From Maribacter sp. MMG018 (lineage in GTDB: Bacteria > Bacteroidota > Bacteroidia > Flavobacteriales > Flavobacteriaceae), in assembly GCF_018100785.1 (NCBI RefSeq), contig NZ_JAGJEC010000002.1, positions 744,001 through 808,000 of the forward strand: DNA of 64,000 nt, written 5' to 3'. Below the pieces are notes generated by a model. It was not told the origin of the DNA. It did not search any database and saw only the letters and a list, made by a program, of their open reading frames with translations. The position numbers and the translations under genes were made by a program. This document shows positions 54,378-61,992 of the stretch, one piece after another (within the stretch, counting starts at the first letter, position 1; each line of letters starts with the position of its first letter).

Positions 54378-55625
54378 TCAACCCATTGCAATCACTTCCA
54401 TTATTCCTTTTGCGGCTGTTTCGCCAGAAGTCATGGCTGCGTTCAAAGAACCGTTTAGAAGGTAGTCTCCGGCAAGAAAAATACGGTCGGTAAGCCGGGT
54501 CTCTGTAGGTATCATGCTATATCGTAAATCTTTTGTATCGGGAAGGGCTTTTTTAATGCTGTACCTTTTTAAATAACGATCTACATCAATGTTGGCGAAT
54601 TTTTTAAGCTCCTTTTTTACTTCCTGTATCAATTGGTATTCCGTTAGATCATGATTTTTTACAACCGTCACAGAAAGTAGCTCATCTTCCCCTTGTTGAA
54701 GACATTGTAGCGAGGTGTGATAAAAGAAGTTGTTGATAAGGGCCCCTTTATCGGCTATTAGCCCGATCAAGGGTTTTTTGATTGATTTTTTTAAGCATGT
54801 AAAATAGAGCGTATCAGAAGAATGCCATGCTATCTGTTGTGTTTTTAGATTGGGCATTACCTGAGAAGCTTCGGTGGCAATAATGGTATAGTCCACAAAT
54901 TCTTTAGTGTCATCAGAAAAAAGTAGCTCTCCATTTCTACAACTGGTAACGGTAGTATTGAATTTAAAGGAAGTGCGCCTTAACCTATTCTTTAACTGTA
55001 AGGGAATAGCTTCTATACCGGCTTTGGGTACCGCCGCATGGCCCATACCGAACATTTTGTATACAAATTGAAACATACGGCTCGATGTCTCTAAATTTGG
55101 CTCTAAAAAAATACCGTTAAAAAAGGGCTTAAAAAAAGTGCTTATCATTTCTTCCGAAAAACCAAGGTCTTTTAGATAACTTATGGTGGAGGTTTCGGGC
55201 TCCATGAAAATTTTTTCTAAGGTCTTGCGCTTTAGGCTATTGTTCAGCTTAAGAATCTTCCATTTATCTTGAATATTTCCAATACCAGAAAACAATGTGG
55301 AAAAGAGAAGGTTTGGTTCTCTTAGGGGATCACCAATGGATACGGACTTTCCTTTTTTAAATATTTGTGCTCCCGGCAGAAAGTTCTGAAGCTCTAAAGA
55401 ATCATAGTCCAAATATTTAGAGGCCATTGGGTAGGCATCCAACAAAACTTGAAAACCATGGTCCAATTGGTAACCATCGATAATTGATGTTTTGACCCTA
55501 CCACCTACGCTGTCGGTCTTTTCATAGATTACAGGAGAATATCCTTGTTCCTCAAGGTTTAGGGCTGCAATCAAGCCACTTATGCCTGCACCTATAATCG
55601 CTATTTTGGGTGATTCCGTTTCCAT
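54378..55625 (-). CDS. FAD-dependent amine oxidase/protoporphyrinogen-oxidase-like protein
   Basis: This is a 415-residue flavoprotein. The FAD dinucleotide-binding motif is IIGAGISGLIAALNLEEQGY with the following Glu (VIYEK) and the GG motif (DSVGGRVKT). The C-terminal FAD contact is FLAGDYLLNGSLNAAMTSGE. This fold covers amine oxidases, phytoene desaturases and protoporphyrinogen oxidases. No specific substrate can be assigned. It is convergent with the DUF5916 gene, one base apart. Confidence 0.9.
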   Translation of the reverse strand: METESPKIAIIGAGISGLIAALNLEEQGYSPVIYEKTDSVGGRVKTSIIDGYQLDHGFQVLLDAYPMASKYLDYDSLELQNFLPGAQIFKKGKSVSIGDPLREPNLLFSTLFSGIGNIQDKWKILKLNNSLKRKTLEKIFMEPETSTISYLKDLGFSEEMISTFFKPFFNGIFLEPNLETSSRMFQFVYKMFGMGHAAVPKAGIEAIPLQLKNRLRRTSFKFNTTVTSCRNGELLFSDDTKEFVDYTIIATEASQVMPNLKTQQIAWHSSDTLYFTCLKKSIKKPLIGLIADKGALINNFFYHTSLQCLQQGEDELLSVTVVKNHDLTEYQLIQEVKKELKKFANIDVDRYLKRYSIKKALPDTKDLRYSMIPTETRLTDRIFLAGDYLLNGSLNAAMTSGETAAKGIMEVIAMG

Positions 55626-55692
55626 AGTTTAAAAGTAAGAAAAGAAACGACCTTAGCGGTATGCTAAAATAGAAATGAAATGCTTCTTTGTT

Positions 55693-57246
55693 TTAATCTT
55701 CGGGTGGATGTCCGTGGATATCTTCAAAAACAGAATCAAAGTTTTCACGTAAATAGGCGTTCAATTTCTTTTGATAGTCCTCTTTAAGCCAACTTAGGAA
55801 ATTGTGGGTACTTTTACTGATACATTTTCCGTAGACGTGAATTCTATTATCAATATCTTCCTTTAATAACTTGGCAAGGGCAAGGGCATCATACACATCT
55901 TCACTGTTTTCGATACAGATATAGGCATGTTGTGCAATAGATCTTTCTAAGACAACCTTTGACGATTCACCTGCATAGGTGGCCTGCTCATAAGTTTTCT
56001 TGATATCAAAATATGTTTCCTCCGAATTTTTGAACTCTTCTTTTATTTCATCGGAAAGTTCATGGCGAAAAGCACTTTCTATTTCTTCGTCATCTTGTAT
56101 ACGATCCATGTAGTAATTGGGCGATTTAAAAATCGATACCCAATCCAGATCTGCTCCCCACGGACCAAAACGATACATGTTGTTACCAAGGTCTATTACG
56201 GTAAATTTGGATTTATTGTTCAACACACGAGATCCCCTACCGATCATTTGATAATACAAGGTCAAAGATTTGGTGGCCCTGTTCAAAATAATGGTTTCTA
56301 TGGTAGGCTCATCAAAACCGGTCGTCAAAATACTTACCGATGTTAATATGGCGTCGGGTGTTTCCTTAAACCATTTTAAGATTTGTTTTCGTTGTTTTTT
56401 AGTAGCCGTATTGTCTAGGTGCATGATAGGCAGCCCGGCATTTTTAAATGTATAATAGACTTGAATAGACGTTTCTATACCATTATTGAAAATAAGGGTC
56501 TTTTTGCCTTTTGAGTGTTTTGTGTAAGCTTCTAAAAGCTTGTTTAACATGGACGGACTCGTATATAGGTCCGCCGAAGATTTAACGGTATAGTCCCCAT
56601 TGGAACCGACTTCCAAAGAGGTTAGCCCCATGTCGTATTGAAATACTTCTGCCCTGGCCAAAAAATCGTTCTCAATTAGGTTCTGAATAGATTCGCCCGG
56701 TATCAGCTCATCATAATTGCTGTTCATGGGTAAATCTTTGTTCGAACTTAAAGGCGTGGCGGTAACCCCCAGAATAAAAGATTTCTCAAAAAACTTGAAT
56801 AATTTTGTGAAAGAATTGTAATGGGCCTCATCGACAATGACAAGACCTACGTCCGAAATATCCAATTTATCGTCGTTAAGCCTATTGTTCAATGTCTCTA
56901 CCATGGCCACGTAACAACTATATTTCTCTTGATCGTCAAGATTTGCCTTACTGTTGACCACTTTATTGACCACACCAAAACTGGTTAACATTTCAGAAGT
57001 TTGGTTACATAGTTCTACCCTATGTGTCATAACCAAAACTTTCTTTGAGTGGTTTTTAAGGTATTGCCGTACTATTTCGGAAAAAATAACGGTTTTACCA
57101 CCCCCTGTAGGTAGCTGGTAAAGTAAGTGGTAATCTTCCCGTTCGTTCTCGAACTTTTCAAAAATTTGTTGAATTGCGCCTTGCTGATAACTATAAAGCT
57201 CTTTGTCCGTCTTTTTTTCCTGTAATTCAAAAACTGTCTCTTGCAT
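55693..57246 (-). CDS. superfamily II DEAD/DEAH-box helicase
   Basis: This is a 517-residue helicase starting at ATG 57244-57246; an upstream in-frame start at 57375 overlaps the divergent gene and its extra residues lack any helicase pattern. The Q-type SYQQGAIQQIF, motif I PTGGGKT, motif Ia MTHRVELCNQ, motif II DEAH, motif III ATPLSSN, motif V STTGFDEP-type (SILTTGFDEP) and motif VI QMIGRGSR are all present. It resembles the Rad25/ComFA-like DNA helicases. A C-terminal region of about 120 residues is of unknown function. Confidence 0.92.
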   Translation of the reverse strand: MQETVFELQEKKTDKELYSYQQGAIQQIFEKFENEREDYHLLYQLPTGGGKTVIFSEIVRQYLKNHSKKVLVMTHRVELCNQTSEMLTSFGVVNKVVNSKANLDDQEKYSCYVAMVETLNNRLNDDKLDISDVGLVIVDEAHYNSFTKLFKFFEKSFILGVTATPLSSNKDLPMNSNYDELIPGESIQNLIENDFLARAEVFQYDMGLTSLEVGSNGDYTVKSSADLYTSPSMLNKLLEAYTKHSKGKKTLIFNNGIETSIQVYYTFKNAGLPIMHLDNTATKKQRKQILKWFKETPDAILTSVSILTTGFDEPTIETIILNRATKSLTLYYQMIGRGSRVLNNKSKFTVIDLGNNMYRFGPWGADLDWVSIFKSPNYYMDRIQDDEEIESAFRHELSDEIKEEFKNSEETYFDIKKTYEQATYAGESSKVVLERSIAQHAYICIENSEDVYDALALAKLLKEDIDNRIHVYGKCISKSTHNFLSWLKEDYQKKLNAYLRENFDSVFEDIHGHPPED

Positions 57247-57267
57247 TATATCTTTTTCTGAAGGATG

Positions 57268-57275
57268 CAAAGGTA
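57268..57275 (-). promoter_or_regulatory. -7 promoter element of the helicase gene
   Basis: The minus strand reads TACCTTTG, a match to TAnnTTTG. It would give a short leader of about 18 bases and supports the start at 57246. No clear -33 TTG was found. Confidence 0.45.
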
Positions 57276-57357
57276 AGGCGTTCCACCTGCGAATGCTAAT
57301 GAAATGGGATAAAAAGGGTATCTTTCCGACCAATGAAACTGTTGGCAGGATAAAAAA

Positions 57358-57939
57358 ATGATAGGTCACCACCATTTTAAAATCTATAAGCCTTTTGGAA
57401 TGTTAAGCCAATTAACTTCTGGAGAGGAACGACAATTACGTAAAAAGAAATTTCTTAGAGAGCTATATGAGTTTCCGCAAGGAACAATGCCGGTAGGTCG
57501 ATTAGATGAGAAGTCGGAAGGCTTAATGTTGATGACAACCGATGGAAAATTAACCGATCATATAAATAATTCAGGGGTAGAAAAAGAGTATTTGGCGCTT
57601 TTGGACGGAGTAATAAACGATGCTGCCATACAAAGGCTGCAACAAGGGGTATCCATTGGTCTGTTCGGAAAAAAATACACAACAAAACCTTGTGTGGTAA
57701 GGCGGCAGCAACCCCTTTTAGGTCTGCCAGCTGCAAATTCTAAATTAAGAATAGGGGCCCATAGAGAAAATTCTTGGATCAGTATCGTATTAACGGAAGG
57801 AAAGTTTAGACAGGTACGTAAAATGACCGCAGCCGTTGGTTTCCCTACCATACGATTGGTGCGTATAAGAATCGGTGATTACAGAATAGGGAATATGAAA
57901 GAAGGAGAAGTTATAAAACTCGACAAGCTAATTATTTAG
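57358..57939 (+). CDS. RluE-like rRNA/tRNA pseudouridine synthase
   Basis: This 193-residue enzyme isomerises uridine to pseudouridine in RNA. It has the RsuA/RluB/RluE/RluF family catalytic motif GRLDEKSEGLMLMTTDG with Asp near residue 45, the KEYLALLDG motif, and RQVRKMTAAVGFPTIRLVRI near the end. There is no S4 domain, as in RluE, which modifies 23S rRNA U2457 in E. coli. It is divergent from the helicase gene and its 3' end overlaps the convergent EamA gene by 12 bases. Confidence 0.88.
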   Translation: MIGHHHFKIYKPFGMLSQLTSGEERQLRKKKFLRELYEFPQGTMPVGRLDEKSEGLMLMTTDGKLTDHINNSGVEKEYLALLDGVINDAAIQRLQQGVSIGLFGKKYTTKPCVVRRQQPLLGLPAANSKLRIGAHRENSWISIVLTEGKFRQVRKMTAAVGFPTIRLVRIRIGDYRIGNMKEGEVIKLDKLII

Positions 57940-58863
57940 TTTTTTAGACGAGAACCTCGAAAACAGTGTCAGTCTTTTCTTGGTGTTGATAAAATATACG
58001 CCCGTTAAAAGTATAATGGCCGCCACTGCAGATTGTAGGGTTATTTCCTCTTGTAGAAAATACCACCCCAACAACATTGCAATAATGGGATTCACATAAG
58101 ACGAGGTAGCCACTTTTTCCGGTGACACCACTTTTAGAAGGTAGTTGAACGCGGTAAAGGCCACGATACTTCCCAACAGCACCAAAAGAATCATAGACCA
58201 TTTCACAGGGGTACTCCAATTAACTGGGGAAACCCACTTTTCTCCTATCGCCAAACTAATGACAAATAACATTACACCACCGGTTACCATTTGATATCCT
58301 GTGTTCACAAAATAATTTTTGGGTAAATTGGCCTTACCTACAAATAGGCTACCATAGGCCCAACTTAGCATGCATGTAAATATTAAGATCATTCCGGTCA
58401 GGGCTCCCTCTTTTGATATAATTTGTTGTTGACTTACAAGAAGGTAAATGCCGACCATGCCGAGAGCCACCCCCACTAAAGACATAGCCTTTATCTGTTT
58501 TCCTTGTATGACTCTCATTAATAAAAGAACAACCAAGGGTTGCGCGGAAATTTCCAAGGCCGCGAACCCACTGTCCACATATTTTAAGGCCCAGACCACT
58601 ACCCCATTACCAAAGGTTAAAAAAAGAAAACCGGCAATAATGGTGTTGATCAATTGCTGTCTGCTGATCTTTAGCGGTATTCCAGAAAATTTGGCTATCA
58701 AAAAAATAAGACAGCCGGCCGTTACAAAACGCATTCCGGCGAGCATAAATGCAGGAAGTTCTGTAACCGCGATTTTATTAAGTAGGTAGGTAGAGCCCCA
58801 AATAACATAGATAGCAAAAAAAGCCAGTATAATTAGACCTGTATTGCGCTTGGGGCCAGTCAT
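57928..58863 (-). CDS. EamA-family (DMT) transporter
   Basis: This 311-residue membrane protein has ten hydrophobic helices in two EamA repeats, for example IILAFFAIYVIWGSTYLLNK at the N-terminus and LVLLGSIVAFTAFNYLLKVV plus KVATSSYVNPIIAMLLGWYF in the second repeat. It is a drug/metabolite exporter-type protein; the substrate is not known. It overlaps the pseudouridine synthase by 12 bases at the 3' ends and follows the cold-shock gene by 20 bases, so both may share a transcript. Confidence 0.93.
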   Translation of the reverse strand: MTGPKRNTGLIILAFFAIYVIWGSTYLLNKIAVTELPAFMLAGMRFVTAGCLIFLIAKFSGIPLKISRQQLINTIIAGFLFLTFGNGVVVWALKYVDSGFAALEISAQPLVVLLLMRVIQGKQIKAMSLVGVALGMVGIYLLVSQQQIISKEGALTGMILIFTCMLSWAYGSLFVGKANLPKNYFVNTGYQMVTGGVMLFVISLAIGEKWVSPVNWSTPVKWSMILLVLLGSIVAFTAFNYLLKVVSPEKVATSSYVNPIIAMLLGWYFLQEEITLQSAVAAIILLTGVYFINTKKRLTLFSRFSSKKLNN

Positions 58864-58883
58864 TTTAAAAAAATGTAACTAGG

Positions 58884-59342
58884 TTAGATTTTTTTTACTC
58901 TTACGGCGTTCATGCCTTTCATGCCTTTTTCCAACTCATAAGAAACTTTATCGTTTTCCATGATCTCATCTATAAGGCCGCTAACGTGTACAAAATATTT
59001 TTCGTTGTTTTCAGCGTCGATGATAAAACCGAACCCTTTTGAGGAATCGAAAAAGGATACTTTTCCGTTTCTTACCGGATCAAATTCCTCTATATCACCT
59101 TCTTCTTTTTTAGGTATTCCCAAGACAATGTCTTCTGCGTCTATTTCGACTTTCATTGTTGGGTCTGGTGGAGTGTCCACTAAATTTCCATTGTAATCCA
59201 CATAGGCAAGAGGTATACCAGAAGTTCCGCTTTCTTTGGCAGCTTGTTTTCTGGCTAATTTTTTCTTTTGTTTCTCTTCCCTTTTCTTTAAGCGTTTTTT
59301 TTCTTTCTCTGTCTTGTTAAATGTTTGTTGCGATTTTGCCAT
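58884..59342 (-). CDS. cold-shock domain protein with N-terminal basic extension
   Basis: This 152-residue protein has a C-terminal cold-shock domain (residues about 88-152). The nucleic-acid-binding motifs are GFGFI (RNP1-like) and KYFVHVS (RNP2-like). Residues 1-40 are extremely Lys/Arg/Glu-rich (KTEKEKKRLKKREEKQKKK), probably helical, and may add RNA binding. The middle has a Tyr-Asp-rich linker. The single-domain CspA type is only about 70 residues, so this is a longer Bacteroidota-type variant. Confidence 0.9.
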   Translation of the reverse strand: MAKSQQTFNKTEKEKKRLKKREEKQKKKLARKQAAKESGTSGIPLAYVDYNGNLVDTPPDPTMKVEIDAEDIVLGIPKKEEGDIEEFDPVRNGKVSFFDSSKGFGFIIDAENNEKYFVHVSGLIDEIMENDKVSYELEKGMKGMNAVRVKKI

Positions 59343-59822
59343 TCGTAATTTTAAAGTAGTATCTAATTAATGTTAAAGAAGAAATAGAAATTCATGTTCA
59401 CTATCATGAAATGTAATTGTAATCAGAACTACAAAACCGTTCACTTTGAGGTCGGAGCAAGATTCCCCTGTTTCCCTTAAACTTTGTCAAAGATAAGTTA
59501 TGTTTTTGGATTTATGATGTCATTAACGTTAAGTATTATAACCAGAATTGTATTTACTAGCCATTTTGTGGTACCCTATTGCACAATTTAAGACTAAAAA
59601 AATGTTTAGATGCCTCATATAAAAAATTATAATTTTCATATTTTTTATGATAAATTTATTTAAATAACTGTAATTCAGATACATATGTTCCATTGTCGCC
59701 AATTGAATATGTTAAATAATGCTTAAAACAGTACCTTTTATAACATAGTACTGTAACAAAAATAATACTTCTTCGTCTTCTAGATATAACAACTTAATAA
59801 TCATCAATTAAAAATCAATATC
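59343..59822. other. AT-rich intergenic region before the tandem small ORFs
   Basis: This 480-base divergent gap has no recognisable gene. Two signals stand out. TATCTTTG is seen on the minus strand at 59488-59495, a possible -7 element of the cold-shock gene that would give a leader of about 140 bases. An inverted repeat ACAGTAC / GTACTGT (59728-59734 and 59748-59754, 13-base spacer) lies about 70 bases before the first small ORF. No consensus promoter for the plus strand was identified. Confidence 0.5.
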
Positions 59823-59936
59823 ATGAGAACTTTTATCAATCAATCACCGACAGAATCAAGAAGACATTCATTCTTTTCAACTTTTAGAAACAGTAAAAGA
59901 GTACAATGGGCAGAAGTTAGAAACCATACCCATTAA
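59823..59936 (+). CDS. small basic 37-residue protein, tandem copy 1
   Basis: This 37-codon frame (ATG to TAA) encodes a basic peptide starting MRTFINQSPTESRRHSFF and ending QWAEVRNHTH. It has no signal peptide, no Cys and no membrane segment. It is the first of three tandem copies, each preceded by an almost identical A-rich leader (CATCAATTAAAAATCAATATC-like, 21 bases, with no Shine-Dalgarno site). The peptide is identical to copy 2 while the DNA differs at synonymous positions, which argues strongly for translation. I do not recognise the family. Such tandem small genes can encode stress peptides, toxins or signalling peptides, but nothing chooses among these. Confidence 0.75.
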   Translation: MRTFINQSPTESRRHSFFSTFRNSKRVQWAEVRNHTH

Positions 59937-59988
59937 ATTTTAAATTAATCAATCGTCAATTATCAATCATCAATTAAAAATCAATATC

Positions 59989-60102
59989 ATGAGAACTTTT
60001 ATCAATCAATCACCGACAGAGTCAAGAAGACATTCCTTTTTTTCAACTTTTAGAAACAGTAAAAGAGTACAATGGGCAGAAGTTAGAAACCATACCCATT
60101 AA
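59989..60102 (+). CDS. small basic 37-residue protein, tandem copy 2
   Basis: The second copy begins 166 bases after the first. Its peptide is identical to copy 1. The DNA changes between them are silent: GAA to GAG for Glu11, TCA to TCC for Ser16 and TTC to TTT for Phe17. Leader and tail (TAAATTTTAAATT) are also repeated, so the whole unit was duplicated. Function is unknown. Confidence 0.75.
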   Translation: MRTFINQSPTESRRHSFFSTFRNSKRVQWAEVRNHTH

Positions 60103-60147
60103 ATTTTAAATTCATCAATTATCAATCATCAATTAAAAAACAATATC

Positions 60148-60261
60148 ATGAGAACTTTTATCAATCAATCACCGACAGAATCAAGAAGACATTCATTCTT
60201 TTCAACTTTTAAAAACAGTAAAAGAGTACAATGGGCAGAAGTTAGAAACCATACTCATTAA
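60148..60261 (+). CDS. small basic 37-residue protein, tandem copy 3
   Basis: The third copy begins 159 bases after the second. It differs from copy 1 by one conservative residue (Arg22 to Lys, AGA to AAA) and by a silent change (ACC to ACT for Thr36). The repeat ends after its stop, where the downstream sequence (TTTTGAGGTATG) departs from the unit. A hairpin that looks like a terminator follows at 60316. Confidence 0.75.
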   Translation: MRTFINQSPTESRRHSFFSTFKNSKRVQWAEVRNHTH

Positions 60262-60312
60262 ATTTTGAGGTATGTGCAAACAAAATCCCAAGAATATTGT
60301 GATTCTGACAAA

Positions 60313-60405
60313 ATGAAAAAGGATAAGATCTCATCAATCTTATCCTTTTTTTTATGTGCTATTTTCGTTGCTGTTATTTCTTCATGTCAAAGAAATAAAG
60401 TGTAA
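60313..60405 (+). CDS. possible 30-residue lipoprotein (entericidin-like size)
   Basis: A 30-codon frame starts MKKDKISSILSFFLC and continues with a hydrophobic run to VISSC, followed by only QRNKV. This is a complete-looking lipoprotein signal: basic n-region, hydrophobic core and a lipobox ISSC with Cys25, leaving a mature peptide of six residues. Its codons 2-13 coincide with the hairpin at 60316-60350. It ends one base before the stop of the convergent lipoprotein gene. It may be a real tiny lipoprotein, a decayed gene, or chance over a terminator. Confidence 0.4.
   Translation: MKKDKISSILSFFLCAIFVAVISSCQRNKV
60316..60353 (+). terminator. intrinsic terminator after the tandem small ORFs
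   Basis: A perfect 14-bp stem AAAAAGGATAAGAT / ATCTTATCCTTTTT (60316-60329 and 60337-60350) has a 7-base loop and ends in a run of eight T. It would end the small-ORF transcript. It also overlaps the start of the possible mini-lipoprotein, which is unusual. Confidence 0.8.
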
Positions 60406-61200
60406 CTAATCTCTAAGATTAATTTCTTCTACGGCTCCGTTCGGATAGGTTATGGTCGCAACATCGTCACAAGTACCATCTCCAAAATCAACGATTAAAG
60501 TAAGACCATTTTTAGCAACGGTCATCGTACCATCGTTTAAATAACTGCAAGCATAGTTGCCTTCTAAAGTAGAGCCTACGGTAACATTATAAGTATTTCC
60601 ATCGTCCACTACGGTCCAAGTACCGTCTATACCAAAGGTGGTGGTTTCTAAACTGTCGCCAAAACTTAAGGTAAAGGTTTTTGTTCCGTCTTCCTCGATA
60701 ACACTACCATCTTCCATAACTATACTCATGTCGCTTGTGGTAGTAAATGAGACGGAATTGTTCTCAGAATTGGTGCCGATATCATAGGTTCTGGTACCAT
60801 TGATCTTAATTTCCCCAACATAAAAATCATTGTATGTGGCGGTAAAGGAGCTTGATTCGCTTTCAAAATTATAGGTTACCGTCAAGGTTCCGTTTACATT
60901 GTCCGTACCGTTCAAAACACAATTATTGAAGGTGGCCGTATAACCGGTATCTGTATAGGTAGCATAATAGCATTCTTCACTACTAATAGTTTTAGCCGTA
61001 GTACTGTTATTCATATAAAGGTCATACAAAGCGGTATCTACGACGCCAGATACATCATCGGCCTCTAAAATGGTCTTTAGCTCGGTATTGGTGAGCATTA
61101 CTTCTTCTTGTGTCTCGGCATCATCGCTACAACTGTAGGATACGGTCAAAATGGCTGCAAAAAAGCCTAATTTTTTTAAAGTGGGAGTTACAATTTTCAT
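60406..61200 (-). CDS. lipoprotein of unknown function
   Basis: This 264-residue lipoprotein has a signal peptide ending VSYSC (Cys near residue 24), followed by an acidic SDDAETQEE linker. The mature part is a Thr/Ser/Asn-rich beta protein with repeated strands (VNGTLTVTYNFESESSSF, NVTVGSTLEGNYACSY, GTMTVAKNGLTLIVDF). Two Cys pairs (EECYYAT / NNCVLNG and YACSY / GTCDD) may form disulfides. I do not recognise the family. It is monocistronic and convergent to the small-ORF array. Confidence 0.85.
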   Translation of the reverse strand: MKIVTPTLKKLGFFAAILTVSYSCSDDAETQEEVMLTNTELKTILEADDVSGVVDTALYDLYMNNSTTAKTISSEECYYATYTDTGYTATFNNCVLNGTDNVNGTLTVTYNFESESSSFTATYNDFYVGEIKINGTRTYDIGTNSENNSVSFTTTSDMSIVMEDGSVIEEDGTKTFTLSFGDSLETTTFGIDGTWTVVDDGNTYNVTVGSTLEGNYACSYLNDGTMTVAKNGLTLIVDFGDGTCDDVATITYPNGAVEEINLRD

Positions 61201-61333
61201 TTGGTTTCTTTTGTAGGTTTCAGCATAGGAACGTAGAATGGTTGTTTTTAGTATTGCTTCGCAGGTACATTGAGCTTATTTTAGATAAACGGTAAACTTT
61301 GATCCACAATAAATTACCTTCACAATAAGTTAA

Positions 61334-61345
61334 ATCGTATACGAT
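61334..61345. promoter_or_regulatory. palindromic operator of the GntR gene
   Basis: ATCGTATACGAT is a perfect 12-base palindrome 16 bases before the GntR start. It has the GTATAC core typical of operators bound by FCD-type GntR regulators. It lies immediately upstream of a -7 element, so binding would block transcription: probable autorepression. Confidence 0.65.
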
Positions 61346-61349
61346 ACGT

Positions 61350-61357
61350 TATATTTG
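61350..61357 (+). promoter_or_regulatory. -7 promoter element of the GntR gene
   Basis: TATATTTG matches TAnnTTTG and ends 4 bases before the ATG at 61362. Transcription should start at or next to the A of that ATG, so the mRNA is probably leaderless. Confidence 0.6.
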
Positions 61358-61361
61358 ATGG

Positions 61362-61991
61362 ATGTCTATTAAAACTAATTTACGAGATCGGGTACGTGAT
61401 TACCTTTTGCAACAAATGCAAAGTGGCCATTTAAAAATTGGTAAAACCATAAATTTGGCGGCCCTTTCAAGAGAGTTGAACATTAGCGTAACCCCTATTA
61501 GGGAAGCATTGACCCAGTTACAGCAGTCGCGTATAATTAAAGCGGTACCCAACAGAGGTTTTATAGTATCCGATTTAGATGTAAAAGAGGCAGAAGAGTT
61601 ATATGGTTTGGTTGCAAACCTAGAGGTTATGGCCATTGAAAGCTCTGAATTTGACGAAACCAGAATAGCAGAACTAAAAAAGCAGCAAGAAGTTTTTGAA
61701 AATGCGCAAGATGCATTGTCACGAATTCAGGCAGATCTAGAGTTTCACCATCTTTTGACCAAAGGATATCACAACAGTCTTGCCCTTGAGATTCTTAAGA
61801 ACCTAAAAACAAGAATATTTTTTTATGAGCGTGCGTTTACCTCGGACGATTCTTTTTATAATAAATCCGATAATCAGCATGAGGCCATTATTTCTGCCAT
61901 AGAAGACGATAATGTACCAACGGCTTCCCTCCTACTTAAAATGAACTGGATGCTTATTTTAAATTATATACAGAAAAAACTGACCGAGTAA
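61362..61991 (+). CDS. GntR-family regulator (FCD subgroup)
   Basis: This is a 209-residue regulator. The winged helix-turn-helix is at about residues 8-72 (LRDRVRDYLLQQMQSGHLKI, then LAALSRELNISVTPIREAL and IIKAVPNRGFIVSDLDV). The C-terminal FCD ligand-binding domain follows, with a metal-type His in DLEFHHLLTKGYHNSL and another in NQHEAIISAIEDDN. Its ligand is probably a small organic acid, as for most FCD regulators. It stands alone with an operator-like palindrome, so no target beyond itself can be named. Confidence 0.93.
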   Translation: MSIKTNLRDRVRDYLLQQMQSGHLKIGKTINLAALSRELNISVTPIREALTQLQQSRIIKAVPNRGFIVSDLDVKEAEELYGLVANLEVMAIESSEFDETRIAELKKQQEVFENAQDALSRIQADLEFHHLLTKGYHNSLALEILKNLKTRIFFYERAFTSDDSFYNKSDNQHEAIISAIEDDNVPTASLLLKMNWMLILNYIQKKLTE

Positions 61992-61992
61992 A

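Larger units (their letters stand above)
59797..60268 (+). repeat. tandem repeat array of three 160-166-bp units
   Basis: Three head-to-tail units each contain a leader rich in ATCAAT words, the 37-codon frame and a TAAATTTTAAATT tail. The distances between start codons are 166 and 159 bases, the difference being a short deletion in the spacer. Units are about 95 percent or more identical by eye, pointing to recent duplication or gene conversion. Confidence 0.9.

Noticed and set aside
59797-60268. Possible CRISPR-like array, because of regularly spaced repeats
   Set aside because: Units are about 160 bases, there are only three, the whole unit is repeated, and each contains an open frame. 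No cas genes are present.
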